This document shows, in pieces, positions 6,498 through 14,585 of a DNA stretch of 64,000 nucleotides. Every line of letters begins with the position of its first letter. The first letter of the stretch is position 1. Below the pieces are notes generated by a model. The model was given only the letters and a program-made list of their open reading frames with translations, made no database searches and was not told the origin of the DNA. The DNA is from 2-12-FULL-60-19 sp041483675 (GTDB taxonomy: Bacteria; Desulfobacterota; Binatia; UBA9968). The stretch spans positions 4,200 to 68,199 of the forward strand of contig JBGPGE010000008.1 of NCBI GenBank assembly GCA_041483675.1, in the 5' to 3' direction. Both the position numbers and the translations under genes were made by a program.

Positions 6498-8963
6498 TCA
6501 CGTCCCCGCCGGGGACCCTTCGCGACCGTTTGCGCTGAAGAACCCTTTGAGCCCCAACGCCAAGTCTCTGAGCCTGCGACCGACCGCGTCGTTCACGGTT
6601 CCTTCCTCCCCTATTCTCCCCGCACGCATCCCGGTGAGGATCTCCAGACCTTCGTCGATCGTGCGCACCGGATAGATGTGAAACTTGCGCTCCGCCACCG
6701 CCTGAACGACATCGGCGCGAAGGATCAGATTGCGAACGTTCGCCGCGGGGATCATGACGCCTTGCTTGCCCGACAGTTCCGTTGTCCGGCAAACGTCGTA
6801 GAAGCCCTCGACCTTTTCATTCACGCCGCCGATCGCCTGCACTTCGCCCGACTGGTTCACCGATCCGGTCACCGCGATGTCCTGGCGCAGCGGGATGCCC
6901 GAAAGACGGGACAACAGCGCATAGAGCTCGGCCGAGGAGGCGCTGTCGCCCTCTACGCCGGTGTAGGATTGCTCGAAACAGAGACTCGCTGATAGAGCCA
7001 GCGGTTTGTCCTGACCGAAGCGGTTTCGAAGGTAGCCGGACAGAATGAGCACCCCTTTGTCGTGGATGCTCCCGCTCAAGTGAGACTCGCGCTCGATGTT
7101 AACGATCCCCGCTTGACCCATCGCCACGCTGGCCGTAACTCGCGCGGGCCGGCCGAACGTGTAGGTTCCGATATCGAGCACCGACAGCCCGTTGACCTGC
7201 CCTACTTTCCGGCCGTCGATGTCGATGAGCAGCGTGCCCTTCGCGATCAATTCTCTGATCTCCTCCTCGATGCGGTTCGAGCGAAACACTCTCTGCTGAA
7301 GCGCCCTTTCGATATGGCGGCTGCCGACCGTTTGATCTTTGTCCTTCCGGGCCCAATAGGCGGCTTCACGCACCAGATCGGCGACTTCCGCGTAGGATGC
7401 CGAGACCTTTTCCCGATCCTCCGCTTTCCGAGCGCCGAACTCGGCCAACCGCTCGACGGCCCCGTGATCGAGGTGCGGGAGCTTCTCCTCGCTGCAGAGT
7501 TTCGCGACCCACTGGGCATACACCAACAGGTGGCCCTGCTCCAGTTCCATGGCGTCGCGAAAATCCGCCCGCACCTTGAAGATCGCGCGGAATTCCTCAT
7601 CCCAGATGCATAGGAGGTGATAAAGCAGCGGGCTGCCGACGACAACTACCTTCGTGTTGATGGCCACCGGCTCGGGCTTCAAACCGGAGGCGGAGAAGAG
7701 GGCGAAAGGTTCGTAGGTCTCCATCTCGATCAGACCGCTTCTCAGCGTGCGCCTGAGAACCTTCCACACCGCCGGCTCGGTCAGAGCATCCTCCAGGCTG
7801 AAAATCAAATAGCCGCCGTGGGCGCGCAACAGCGACCCGGACTTGATCCGCGTAAAATTCGTCACCACCCGCCCGAAGCGATCCACCACTCGCTCGATGG
7901 TTCCGAAGAGATTCAAATACGTCGGCGAGCCTTCGACCAGCACGGGCGCGCCCTCGGTCCCGGAGTTATCCACGACCAGATTCACGTCGTATTCCAAAAA
8001 GGCGTCACGCTCCTGCTGGTGGGGGGCAAACAGGAAGGGCATTAAGGGAGCCGTCCCTTCTTTAAAATCGTCCAGGTTGTCGAGCATGTGCGCCCGCACC
8101 TCTAAAAGGTAGGAGCTCACTTTTTTATTGTCCATCTCGCGCTCGATCTCCGCGATCAAGGGATTGAGAAGCTGCTCGCAGAACCGGCGCTCCACCATAC
8201 GGATATCGGCCTCCATCTCGCGCATGACCTCGCGCTGCTTGCCGGCCATCTCCGCCATCTCGGCCATCAAGCCCTGCTGCCGTTTTTCGATCTCCGCCTG
8301 CTCCGCCTCGCTCAAGCGAGAAAAATCCTTGGGACTCTGCACCGGCTCGCCGTCGACGATGGGGATAAACAGGATCTCGCCGCCATGACCGACCTGCACC
8401 AGGAAGCCTCTCTCCCGCGCCAGCTTTTCAAACTGCGCGCTTAGCTCTTGCGCCCGCCTGCCGTACTTCTCTCTCAGCAGCGTCTTTTCCCTGTCGAATG
8501 CCTCATGGCGAAAAGCCTTGGGAAGTTCCTCTCTCAACCGTTTGACCAGGTTGCGCATCAACTCTCTCAGGCGATGGCCTTTCCCCGACTCAAGATAGAC
8601 CGCCTGTGGAGCATCGGGCCGCTGGAAATTGTGCACGTATACCCAATCGCCCGGCGTCGGCGAGGCGGCCGCCCGCTCGGCAATCCAGTGCTGGAGAGCC
8701 GGCAGCTTCTCGGCTCCGGCGAGACCCGAGACAAAGATGTTGAATCCGCTTTGGGGCATGCCGAGACCGAGTTCAAGGGCGGCCAGCGCGCGTTCCTGTC
8801 CGGCGAAACCCAGCGCCGGGGTGAGCTCTTCCGTCGTCGTAAAGGCGATGTCGAGTTTGACGGAGAATCTGAGCTCATCGGCCCGAAGCTCAACCGGAAG
8901 GCAGAAGCCGTCCGATCCTCCAGCGCCTTCTCGCTCCTTTTCCACTATCGCAGCCCGGCTCAT
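6498..8963 (-). CDS. Lon-like AAA protease (AAA_32/LonC type)
   Basis: An 821-residue ATP-dependent serine protease of the Lon-related group with an N-terminal AAA_32-type ATPase, a long coiled-coil insert (about 130-300) and a C-terminal Lon protease domain. The catalytic dyad is Ser674 (VEGDSAS) and Lys717 (GGVNEKVEG), exactly 43 residues apart as in Lon. The Walker A position reads GLAGAEKL (80-87), where Lys is kept but the following Thr/Ser is Leu; a Walker-B-like LIFSLED follows AHGGY. ATG at 8963 overlaps the Hsp20 stop by 4 nt (ATGA), so the chaperone and protease are translationally coupled. Longer upstream starts would sit inside hsp20 and are rejected. Likely role: removal of damaged protein handed over by Hsp20. 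Confidence 0.9.
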   Translation of the reverse strand: MSRAAIVEKEREGAGGSDGFCLPVELRADELRFSVKLDIAFTTTEELTPALGFAGQERALAALELGLGMPQSGFNIFVSGLAGAEKLPALQHWIAERAAASPTPGDWVYVHNFQRPDAPQAVYLESGKGHRLRELMRNLVKRLREELPKAFRHEAFDREKTLLREKYGRRAQELSAQFEKLARERGFLVQVGHGGEILFIPIVDGEPVQSPKDFSRLSEAEQAEIEKRQQGLMAEMAEMAGKQREVMREMEADIRMVERRFCEQLLNPLIAEIEREMDNKKVSSYLLEVRAHMLDNLDDFKEGTAPLMPFLFAPHQQERDAFLEYDVNLVVDNSGTEGAPVLVEGSPTYLNLFGTIERVVDRFGRVVTNFTRIKSGSLLRAHGGYLIFSLEDALTEPAVWKVLRRTLRSGLIEMETYEPFALFSASGLKPEPVAINTKVVVVGSPLLYHLLCIWDEEFRAIFKVRADFRDAMELEQGHLLVYAQWVAKLCSEEKLPHLDHGAVERLAEFGARKAEDREKVSASYAEVADLVREAAYWARKDKDQTVGSRHIERALQQRVFRSNRIEEEIRELIAKGTLLIDIDGRKVGQVNGLSVLDIGTYTFGRPARVTASVAMGQAGIVNIERESHLSGSIHDKGVLILSGYLRNRFGQDKPLALSASLCFEQSYTGVEGDSASSAELYALLSRLSGIPLRQDIAVTGSVNQSGEVQAIGGVNEKVEGFYDVCRTTELSGKQGVMIPAANVRNLILRADVVQAVAERKFHIYPVRTIDEGLEILTGMRAGRIGEEGTVNDAVGRRLRDLALGLKGFFSANGREGSPAGT

Positions 8964-9382
8964 AAGGACGATCCCGTCTTGGCGAGTTTCGGCAGGATAA
9001 CCCGCAGGACCCCTGCGCTGAAATCGGCCTTGATCCGGTCCTTGTCCACCGACTCGGGGAGCGGTACTTCCCGAAAGAAGTCGCCGAACGAGCGCTCCTG
9101 GCAACAGAATCTGCCATTGCGATAGCTCCGGTCGGAGGAACGTCGGCCCTGCAGGAGCAATTTATTCCCCTCCACTTCTACCTTCACGTCTTCTCTTCTT
9201 ACCCCGGGAAGGTCCGCATCAAGAATAAACGCTTCCGGTGTCTCGTAGAGATCCACAGCGGGGCGCCACTCCAGCAACTCGGTCCGAAGGCCCCACGGAC
9301 GGTGAATAATCTCCTCGAAGAGCCGGTCCAGCTCTTTGTGGAGGCGTAGCGGGAATGAGTACAACTTACTGTGTGAGGGCAT
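8960..9382 (-). CDS. Hsp20-family small heat-shock protein
   Basis: A 140-residue ATP-independent holdase. The alpha-crystallin domain spans about 40-130, with WRPAVDLYETPEAFILDADLPGV at its start split across two strands, and the conserved GVLRVILPK near residue 126. The N-terminal arm is short and aromatic. It is immediately followed by the Lon-like protease with a 4-nt overlap and preceded 43 bp by catalase, all on the minus strand. No convincing separate promoter is visible in that 43 bp, so it is probably read with katA. A second, unrelated-looking Hsp20 lies at 16452-16955. Confidence 0.94.
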   Translation of the reverse strand: MPSHSKLYSFPLRLHKELDRLFEEIIHRPWGLRTELLEWRPAVDLYETPEAFILDADLPGVRREDVKVEVEGNKLLLQGRRSSDRSYRNGRFCCQERSFGDFFREVPLPESVDKDRIKADFSAGVLRVILPKLAKTGSSL

Positions 9383-9425
9383 ACGCTCGCCTCACGATCT
9401 CTTGAGCGACCGACGCGCCTCCTTC

Positions 9426-10886
9426 CTAGGCGGCGACAGGCAGCGTCAATCCCAACCCTTTGGCTACCCCCATGCCGTACTCCGGGTCGGCCTTGAGAAA
9501 GTGCTGAATTTGCCGTTCCTGAATGTAACGCGGCACCGGCTTCATGGCATTGACGATATTTTCTATGAGCCTTCTCTTCTCATCCGGCTTCATCAGACGA
9601 AAGAGGTTTCCCGCCTGGGTGTAGTCGTCGTTGCCCACGCGATGATCGTAGCGGTCCGCGTCCCCGGAGATTCGCAGCGGCGGCTCCTTCAAGCCGGAAT
9701 CTTCCATCGGCCCGTCGAAGCTGTTGGGCTCGTAGTTGACGGCGCCGCCGTAGTTGCCGTCGAAGCGCATCGAGCCGTCGCGGTGATAGGTATGCACCGG
9801 ACAGCGCGCCTTGTTGACCGGCAGATCCGCGTAGTTGGCGCCGCCGAGGCGGTACCGATGGGCGTCGGCGTAGGCGAAGATGCGGAACTGGAGCATCTTG
9901 TCCGGCGAGAAGCCGATGCCCGGCACGATGTTGGACGGCTCGAACGCCGCCTGTTCGACCTCCGCGAAATAGTTCTCCGGGTTGCGGTTGAGCTCCATGA
10001 TCCCCACCTCGATCAGCGGGTAGTCCTTGTGCGGCCAGACCTTGGTCAGATCGAAGAGGTTATAGGGAGTTTTCTCGGCCTCCTTCTCGGGCATGATCTG
10101 GACGCAGAAACGCCATTTGGGGAAATCGCCGCGCTCGATCGCTTGAAACAGATCGCGCTGATGGCTCTCGCGATCGTCGCCGACGATCTTGGCGGCTTCG
10201 CCGTCGGTGAGGCATTGTATGCCCTGCATGGTCTTGAAGTGAAACTTCACCCAGAAGCGCTCGTTTTTCCCGTTGATGAGGCTGTAGGTGTGCGAACCAT
10301 AGCCGTTGATGTGCCGGTAGCTCTTGGGGAGGCCACGATCGGAAAACAGAATCGTCACCTGATGGAGACTTTTCGGAGAGAGGGACCAAAAATCCCACAT
10401 CGCCGTGGGGCTCCGCAGGTTGGTCTTGGGGTCGCGCTTTTGCGTGCGTATGAAGTCCGGAAACTTATACGGGTCGCGCACGAAAAACACCGGCGTATTG
10501 TTGCCGACCAGGTCCCAGTTGCCTTCCTCGGTGTAGAACTTGAGCGCGAAGCCGCGCACGTCGCGCTCCGCGTCGGCGGCGCCGCGCTCGCCGGCAACGG
10601 TCGAGAACCGCAGGAAGCAGTCGGTCTTCTTGCCGGCTTGCGAAAACACCTTGGCCTTCGAGTATCGGGCGATGTCGTGGGTGATAGTCAACGCGCCGTA
10701 GGCGCCGGAGCCTTTGGCGTGGACTATCCGCTCGGGAATCCGCTCCCGATTGAAGTGCGCGTGCTTCTCAAAGAGCTGCCAGTCCTGGACCAGCAGCGGC
10801 CCGCGCGCGCCTGCCGTCAGTGAATTTTGGTTATCGGTGACCGGGCTCCCGCTCGCCGTGGTCAATGTATTTTGCTTCTTCGCCAT
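9426..10886 (-). CDS. katA: Monofunctional haem catalase, small-subunit clade
   Basis: A 486-residue catalase that disproportionates hydrogen peroxide. The distal His is His56 in the signature RIPERIVHAKGSGAYG; the distal Asn is in GNNTPVFFVRDP; and the proximal haem-ligand Tyr lies in RIFAYADAHRYRLG. Length fits small-subunit (clade 3) catalases, with no C-terminal flavodoxin-like domain. ATG at 10886 has AAGGAGA about 8 nt upstream, and only 3 bp separate it from the stop of the DUF2934 gene. It therefore belongs to the operon driven from the sigma-54 promoter at 12272-12287, linking peroxide defence to the island regulon. Confidence 0.96.
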   Translation of the reverse strand: MAKKQNTLTTASGSPVTDNQNSLTAGARGPLLVQDWQLFEKHAHFNRERIPERIVHAKGSGAYGALTITHDIARYSKAKVFSQAGKKTDCFLRFSTVAGERGAADAERDVRGFALKFYTEEGNWDLVGNNTPVFFVRDPYKFPDFIRTQKRDPKTNLRSPTAMWDFWSLSPKSLHQVTILFSDRGLPKSYRHINGYGSHTYSLINGKNERFWVKFHFKTMQGIQCLTDGEAAKIVGDDRESHQRDLFQAIERGDFPKWRFCVQIMPEKEAEKTPYNLFDLTKVWPHKDYPLIEVGIMELNRNPENYFAEVEQAAFEPSNIVPGIGFSPDKMLQFRIFAYADAHRYRLGGANYADLPVNKARCPVHTYHRDGSMRFDGNYGGAVNYEPNSFDGPMEDSGLKEPPLRISGDADRYDHRVGNDDYTQAGNLFRLMKPDEKRRLIENIVNAMKPVPRYIQERQIQHFLKADPEYGMGVAKGLGLTLPVAA

Positions 10887-10889
10887 AAA

Positions 10890-11243
10890 TCATTTCTCCT
10901 TGGTCGGATTTCGTTGTTGCGACCGATGCGCAGGCTGCCGGCGGCGCGAAACCCGCTTATTGCATAGCTCCTTGAGCTCGGCGAGCACCATCTGTTCCGC
11001 CTCCAACCAGTCGTCCAGGTCGCAGCCGTGGATCCGGCCCCGTTTGCAGAACAAGTCGTATGCCTTCTCGCCGATTTTTATATGAAGCGTATGGTCGCCG
11101 ATGGCCGGTTCGGTGAGATGGAGGGCGAAGGCCGCGCCCGGCGGGGGAAGGCTTTTTCTGTACGATTGATTGCCGATGGTTGACTCGGGAAGGTAAGGGA
11201 CGTGGGGCGGCTTCGTCGGCTCGACGTTTTTCTGCTTTTCCAT
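10890..11243 (-). CDS. DUF2934 protein
   Basis: A 117-residue soluble protein. Residues 55-95 carry the DUF2934 signature IGEKAYDLFCKRGR followed by DLDDWLEAEQ, a helical motif seen in many environmental bacteria, usually close to catalase, chaperone or Usp genes. The N-terminus is Pro-rich and the C-terminus is basic (NKRVSRRRQPAHRSQQR), which could contact nucleic acid, though that is speculation. It sits 22 bp after the nucleotidyltransferase stop and 3 bp before katA, so it is clearly within the operon. No enzymatic function is known for the family. Confidence 0.78.
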   Translation of the reverse strand: MEKQKNVEPTKPPHVPYLPESTIGNQSYRKSLPPPGAAFALHLTEPAIGDHTLHIKIGEKAYDLFCKRGRIHGCDLDDWLEAEQMVLAELKELCNKRVSRRRQPAHRSQQRNPTKEK

Positions 11244-11265
11244 GCGACACTCCCTGCGCGTGAAG

Positions 11266-12231
11266 CTAAGCCGCGCAGCTCTTGTCGTCCCATCCGTTGA
11301 GCCGGTCCAGATAACCTAACTTTCTAAGCGCCGCGACAATCCGCCGCTCGGATCCCCAATCGCTCCAGAAGACTCCGTGAACCGGCAGGACCAACAGACG
11401 GGCGGCGCGCTCGCGCGCAACTGCTTCCAGCAGGCCGGTGGAAAAATTCATCGGCGCGATCCGGTTGTAGGCCGTTTCGACCGCCTCCGTTTCCGCCGCC
11501 GTCCCGATCGCGTCGTGGATCGAGAGAAACACGCGCCACAACTCCGGAGAAGCTTCACAGACAAGCTCCAACAGAGTCTCAACTTTAAAAACCATCACCA
11601 TCGTGTTCCACAACCCCCCGCCGAGGAGGAACTCCCGCGCCGTATGGCGATCCGGCTTTTCCCTGAACCGCGCGATCCGGTGGACCGCCAAAGGCGCCAG
11701 CCGCGTCACCGGCTCTCCGGGGAGGATGTACCCATACTCGGATTCGGGTTCATCCGGCTTCATCCCTAAAAGAACCAGGTGGCCGGGAAGGCGCTCGACC
11801 ACGCGGCAAGCCAGATCGACATGGGCGGCGAAGAGTTCCTCCTCCACAATGAAATGATCGGACGGGAAGACCACGACCGTCGCGTCGGGATATTTTTTGT
11901 AGATGTGCATCAACGGAAGCAGAAGGCCGGGCGCAGTCTCTTTGTTCTCCGGCTGTACCACCACGGTGCTTTGAGGCCGCCGGGAAAGCTGGCGGCGCAC
12001 TTCTGTGTGAGTTAAATGCGCCTTGCTTACTACGGTAAAAATGCGCTCGGGCGCGATCAAACTATCGGCCCGCTCGAAGGTATGTTCGAGCATCGAGCGG
12101 GCACCGATGAAATTCACGTATTGTTTCGGCAGCGCGTTTCCGCGCAGACGCCGGACAAAAGGCTCAAGCCGCCTCCCCTCTCCCGCAGCCAAAACCACCC
12201 CGCAGCGATGCGAGGTGCCGTGAATTTGCAT
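11266..12231 (-). CDS. Mannose-1-phosphate guanylyltransferase-like nucleotidyltransferase
   Basis: A 321-residue GT-A-fold NTP-transferase. The N-terminal signature VVLAAGEGRRLEPF with a following PKQY is the nucleotide-binding loop of sugar-1-phosphate nucleotidyltransferases of the GDP-mannose pyrophosphorylase type, and FPSDHFI near residue 125 is the metal-binding region. There is no C-terminal isomerase domain. Start chosen at ATG 12231 because GAGGAG lies 9 nt upstream; an ATG at 12276 would lie downstream of the promoter's -12 element and is rejected. It is the first gene of the sigma-54 operon running through DUF2934, katA, hsp20, lon and DUF2267. The product may feed a protective glycan, but the sugar cannot be fixed from sequence. 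Confidence 0.82.
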   Translation of the reverse strand: MQIHGTSHRCGVVLAAGEGRRLEPFVRRLRGNALPKQYVNFIGARSMLEHTFERADSLIAPERIFTVVSKAHLTHTEVRRQLSRRPQSTVVVQPENKETAPGLLLPLMHIYKKYPDATVVVFPSDHFIVEEELFAAHVDLACRVVERLPGHLVLLGMKPDEPESEYGYILPGEPVTRLAPLAVHRIARFREKPDRHTAREFLLGGGLWNTMVMVFKVETLLELVCEASPELWRVFLSIHDAIGTAAETEAVETAYNRIAPMNFSTGLLEAVARERAARLLVLPVHGVFWSDWGSERRIVAALRKLGYLDRLNGWDDKSCAA

Positions 12232-12271
12232 GAATCTATTCTCCTCAATGGCCTGGTTGTAAATCATTAGA

Positions 12272-12287
12272 AGCAATGGCTATGCCA
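12272..12287 (-). promoter_or_regulatory. Sigma-54 promoter of the nucleotidyltransferase-katA-hsp20-lon operon
   Basis: Minus-strand sequence TGGCATAGCCATTGCT matches the TGGCAC-N5-TTGCW consensus at all but one position and has the obligatory GG-N10-GC. It is about 40 bp upstream of the ATG at 12231. It is paired divergently with 12428-12443. Confidence 0.8.
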
Positions 12288-12327
12288 CGGCGACCCGCTA
12301 TATTTTCCCGGCGGTGGGGAAACCGAG

Positions 12328-12377
12328 CTTGTCAACCTTGACAAGAAACCGGGAGCCTCCTTTGCACGGGTGCAAAT
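12328..12377. promoter_or_regulatory. Tandem 18-bp palindromes, candidate enhancer-binding sites
   Basis: Two 8-2-8 palindromes: CTTGTCAA CC TTGACAAG (12328-12345, perfect) and CTTTGCAC GG GTGCAAAT (12360-12377, perfect over the inner seven pairs). Centres are 32 bp apart. They lie between the two outward sigma-54 promoters, 51-92 bp upstream of each -24 element. These are the cleanest examples of the site seen in five regions of this window. Confidence 0.7.
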
Positions 12378-12427
12378 AAAGCGGAGGGTGGCCCGCCATT
12401 CACGGCAGGGAGACCGGCAGGCAGAGA

Positions 12428-12443
12428 TGGCACGCTTTATGCG
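12428..12443 (+). promoter_or_regulatory. Sigma-54 promoter for the Usp gene at 12474
   Basis: TGGCACGCTTTATGCG has a perfect -24 half (TGGCAC) and GG-N10-GC spacing. The -12 half is ATGC rather than TTGC. It ends 30 bp before the ATG at 12474, or 48 bp before the alternative ATG at 12492. Confidence 0.72.
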
Positions 12444-12473
12444 GCGCGGAGTTGGCGGGAGCGGAAAACGGCA

Positions 12474-13001
12474 ATGCGAAGCGAAGAAGAGATGGCGAAC
12501 CAAATCAAAAAAATCCTCGCCCCGACTGACCTGTCTGACTTCTCGCAGGCCGGGGTGCGCTACGCTCTGAACCTGGCGAGAGCGGTCGGCGCGGAGGTGA
12601 CGGTTTATTACGTCGTCGACCGGCGCGATCTAGCGCAGCACCATGACGGGGAGGAAGAAAAGGTGGGCATCGCCGCCGCCTTTCAGCAGTACGAGAGGCT
12701 CAGAAAAAGCCGCCAGCTTGCCCTGGCCCGATTCCTGAACACTCATTTCTCGGATCTGATTCCGTGGGTGAAAATTCGCGAAAAGGTGGAACTCGGCGTG
12801 CCGGCAAAGAGCATCGTCGAATGGGCGAAGACCGACGGCGCCGACCTCGTTGTGATCTCCATCTGCGGGAAAGGCGGCGCAGCCCACCAATTTGTCGGGA
12901 GCATCGCTGCGGAAGTGGTGCGGAACTCGTCTTGTCCGGTCCTGACGATCCCTCCGGAACCTGAGGAGGCGGAGAACCGCCAACTCATCGCGACAGGCTA
13001 A
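12474..13001 (+). CDS. Universal stress protein with extended insert
   Basis: A Usp-fold protein of 175 residues. The first strand IKKILAPTDLSDFS and the C-terminal nucleotide loop CGKGGAAHQFVGSIAAEV mark the family, although the G-2x-G motif is less canonical than in the two Usps near 4-6 kb (CGKGG in place of HGRSG), so ATP binding is less certain. Residues about 55-75 form a charged helical insert (DGEEEKVGIAAAFQQYERL). Two starts are possible: ATG at 12474 or ATG at 12492 (MANQIKKILAPTD); the latter gives the usual compact N-terminus, but neither has a strong Shine-Dalgarno. Driven by the sigma-54 promoter just upstream. Confidence 0.9.
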   Translation: MRSEEEMANQIKKILAPTDLSDFSQAGVRYALNLARAVGAEVTVYYVVDRRDLAQHHDGEEEKVGIAAAFQQYERLRKSRQLALARFLNTHFSDLIPWVKIREKVELGVPAKSIVEWAKTDGADLVVISICGKGGAAHQFVGSIAAEVVRNSSCPVLTIPPEPEEAENRQLIATG

Positions 13002-13021
13002 CGGAACGGTCGGCCCCTCTC

Positions 13022-13145
13022 GCTATCATTCCCGCGAAAGCGATCCCTCACGGCGCGAGTCTTCGGGCCGCTCGGCTTCGCAGTGGAAGCCGGCGCTGGT
13101 TCGACCAAGCTCACCACCCTGAGCCAAGTCGAAGGGCCGGTCGTA
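13022..13145. repeat. Intergenic repeat-rich stretch between Usp and HPF genes
   Basis: The gap of about 225 bp between two convergent genes contains a CATTCCCGCGAAAGCG fragment, as in the CGTCAT family, and a CACCCTGAGCCAAGTCGAAGGG fragment of the GTCGAA repeat seen at 37596-37693 and 43419-43569. No open frame is convincing here. The repeats may help terminate the two converging transcripts. Confidence 0.5.
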
Positions 13146-13226
13146 GAGCCTGCGCATCCGATACTGCCGGGGGGAATAAGCAGCGACCCATTGCGCAGGC
13201 TTGGGTGAGGGTGGCGGCTTCCATCG

Positions 13227-13841
13227 TCAAGGGCGAAGCGCGGCGCTCAACGAATGTTTCCCCGCGAGCTTGACGGTGCTGGCCTGAGGCCCCCGGAGAC
13301 CCTCCTCCTCCGCAAAAGTCACATCGACCCCGACTTTCAACCGCTCAAAGCCCGGCTCCAGCACGCTGTTTCGGTGAAAATAGATTTCCCTGCCGTCCGC
13401 GGTTTTCAGAAATCCATAGCCTTCTTCGGAGAATAGCTTGGCGACGCGGGCGAGAGGCTGAGCCTCGTGGATTTTTTTGGTTCCGCGCTGGCGGCGCGCG
13501 AAATCCTGAAGTTTGCGGCGGGAGGCGTCGAAGGCGTCGCGCACGGCTACGTAAACATCGCTGTGCGCCGCGTGTTGGCTCGGCTCGCGGTTGATCACCA
13601 GCTCTCCGCCCGGGACGGCGATATCGATTCGCACATGGTAAAGCTTGCCCTTATGGTGGTGGCGGTGCGGCGCCTCGACGACGACTTTGCAACTGACAAC
13701 CCTGTCATAGAACGATTCCAGCTTGGCCGCCTTGTCCCGGATGTCGGCCTCGACCGCCTTGGAGGGAGACATGTTGCGAAACGCCACTCGCAGCGGTAAC
13801 TCGGTGAAGATTTTCTCGCTATTGCCGGATAGTTTTTTCAT
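13227..13841 (-). CDS. Ribosome hibernation promoting factor (HPF/RaiA) fused to a cold-shock domain
   Basis: A 204-residue two-domain protein. Residues about 10-110 form the HPF/RaiA (S30AE) fold, which binds the 30S decoding centre and inactivates ribosomes in stationary phase: LPLRVAFRNMSPS start, HHHKGKLYHVRIDIAVPG strand pair, and the DVYVAVRDAFDASRRKLQDF helix. Residues about 135-195 form a cold-shock domain with RNP1-like EGYGFL and RNP2-like IYFHRNSV. ATG at 13841 is chosen because AGAGGAGG lies 11 nt upstream; an upstream start would be inside the leader. It has a near-consensus sigma-54 promoter at 13882-13897. The C-terminal CSD replaces the long-HPF dimerisation tail, so it may act on mRNA or ribosome dimers differently. 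Confidence 0.9.
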   Translation of the reverse strand: MKKLSGNSEKIFTELPLRVAFRNMSPSKAVEADIRDKAAKLESFYDRVVSCKVVVEAPHRHHHKGKLYHVRIDIAVPGGELVINREPSQHAAHSDVYVAVRDAFDASRRKLQDFARRQRGTKKIHEAQPLARVAKLFSEEGYGFLKTADGREIYFHRNSVLEPGFERLKVGVDVTFAEEEGLRGPQASTVKLAGKHSLSAALRP

Positions 13842-13881
13842 AAGTCGTTCAACCTCCTCTGGATTTACCGAGCCTATAAGT

Positions 13882-13897
13882 GGCAAATCTTATGCCA
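13882..13897 (-). promoter_or_regulatory. Sigma-54 promoter of the HPF-CSD gene
   Basis: Minus-strand TGGCATAAGATTTGCC has a consensus -24 (TGGCA) and -12 (TTGC) with GG-N10-GC spacing. The element is about 42 bp upstream of the ATG at 13841. The block is itself nearly palindromic, so a GG-N10-GC also reads on the plus strand, but that copy is not near a plus-strand start. Confidence 0.8.
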
Positions 13898-13959
13898 CCA
13901 TCGTTTCGGTCGATTTACGCCGACGCCGAAAGCCGGAAAAGGAAAATCCCGGGGCCAAA

Positions 13960-14008
13960 CTTCCCACATCCGAGAACTACCAACCGGCGCCTTCGCAGCC
14001 GTGAGAAG
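13960..14008. promoter_or_regulatory. Tandem 18-bp palindromes, candidate enhancer-binding sites
   Basis: CTTCCCAC AT CCGAGAAC (13960-13977) and CTTCGCAG CC GTGAGAAG (13991-14008), with centres 31 bp apart. Half-sites fit nTTYKCAC with one or two mismatches. They sit between the divergent HPF and OsmC sigma-54 promoters. Confidence 0.55.
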
Positions 14009-14029
14009 ACCGACCTCTTCGCAAAGCCC

Positions 14030-14045
14030 TGGCACATCCCTTGCT
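14030..14045 (+). promoter_or_regulatory. Consensus sigma-54 promoter of osmC-like gene
   Basis: TGGCACATCCCTTGCT matches the sigma-54 consensus TGGCAC-N5-TTGCT at every position. It is 46 bp upstream of the ATG at 14092. This is the best promoter match in the window. Confidence 0.87.
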
Positions 14046-14091
14046 CTCGATTCTTCCAGGGGCGATAGGCTGACGGAAAACGGAGGCTCAA

Positions 14092-14556
14092 ATGACTTTC
14101 GTCTACGAAACAGAGATCGAGTGGACCGGAGAGCGCGCCGGCCGCTTGCGAGCGCCGCATCTGCCGCCGCTCGAAGTCTCCGCGCCGCCGGAATTCGACG
14201 GACGCGACGGCGTGTGGACTCCCGAGCATCTCTATGTCGGCGCCGTAGCGTCGTGCTTCATGACGACATTTCTGGCGATCGCGCGGAATTCCAAGCTGGA
14301 GTTTGTCAGTTTCACGACAACGGCAAGCGGCAAGCTGGAGAAGGTACCGGAAGCCGGATTGCAGATGACGGAGATTGTCTTGAAGCCGCGGCTCGTCATT
14401 CACAGCATCGGCGACACCGACCGCGCGCGGCGGATTATCGAAAAGGCAGAGAAAAATTGCTTGATTTCAAACTCTATCAAGACGGCGATCCGCGTCACCC
14501 CTGAAATTTACCATCACCAGGACCCCGTTTACCCGTGTCCGACGTTGGCGATTTAG
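14092..14556 (+). CDS. OsmC/Ohr-family peroxidase-like protein
   Basis: A 154-residue OsmC-fold protein. The two redox cysteines are visible: Cys near residue 60 in AVASCFMTTFLAIAR (on the long central helix) and Cys near residue 124 in EKNCLISNSIK. These are the pair that reduces organic hydroperoxides in OsmC/Ohr, with lipoyl or thiol reductants. N-terminal strands FVYETEIEWTGERAGRL are typical of the YhfA-like OsmC branch. It follows the perfect sigma-54 promoter at 14030, and the phosphoribosyltransferase begins 29 bp after its stop, so the two are probably one transcript. Confidence 0.9.
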   Translation: MTFVYETEIEWTGERAGRLRAPHLPPLEVSAPPEFDGRDGVWTPEHLYVGAVASCFMTTFLAIARNSKLEFVSFTTTASGKLEKVPEAGLQMTEIVLKPRLVIHSIGDTDRARRIIEKAEKNCLISNSIKTAIRVTPEIYHHQDPVYPCPTLAI

Positions 14557-14585
14557 CCTACGAGGAGATTAAGCAGGGGCGGCTT

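Noticed and set aside
9383..9425. A separate sigma-54 promoter for hsp20-lon
   Set aside because: The only GG-N10-GC on the right strand here reads GGCGCGTCGGTCGC, with no match to TGGCA or TTGC, and the gap to katA is only 43 bp, so co-transcription is more likely.
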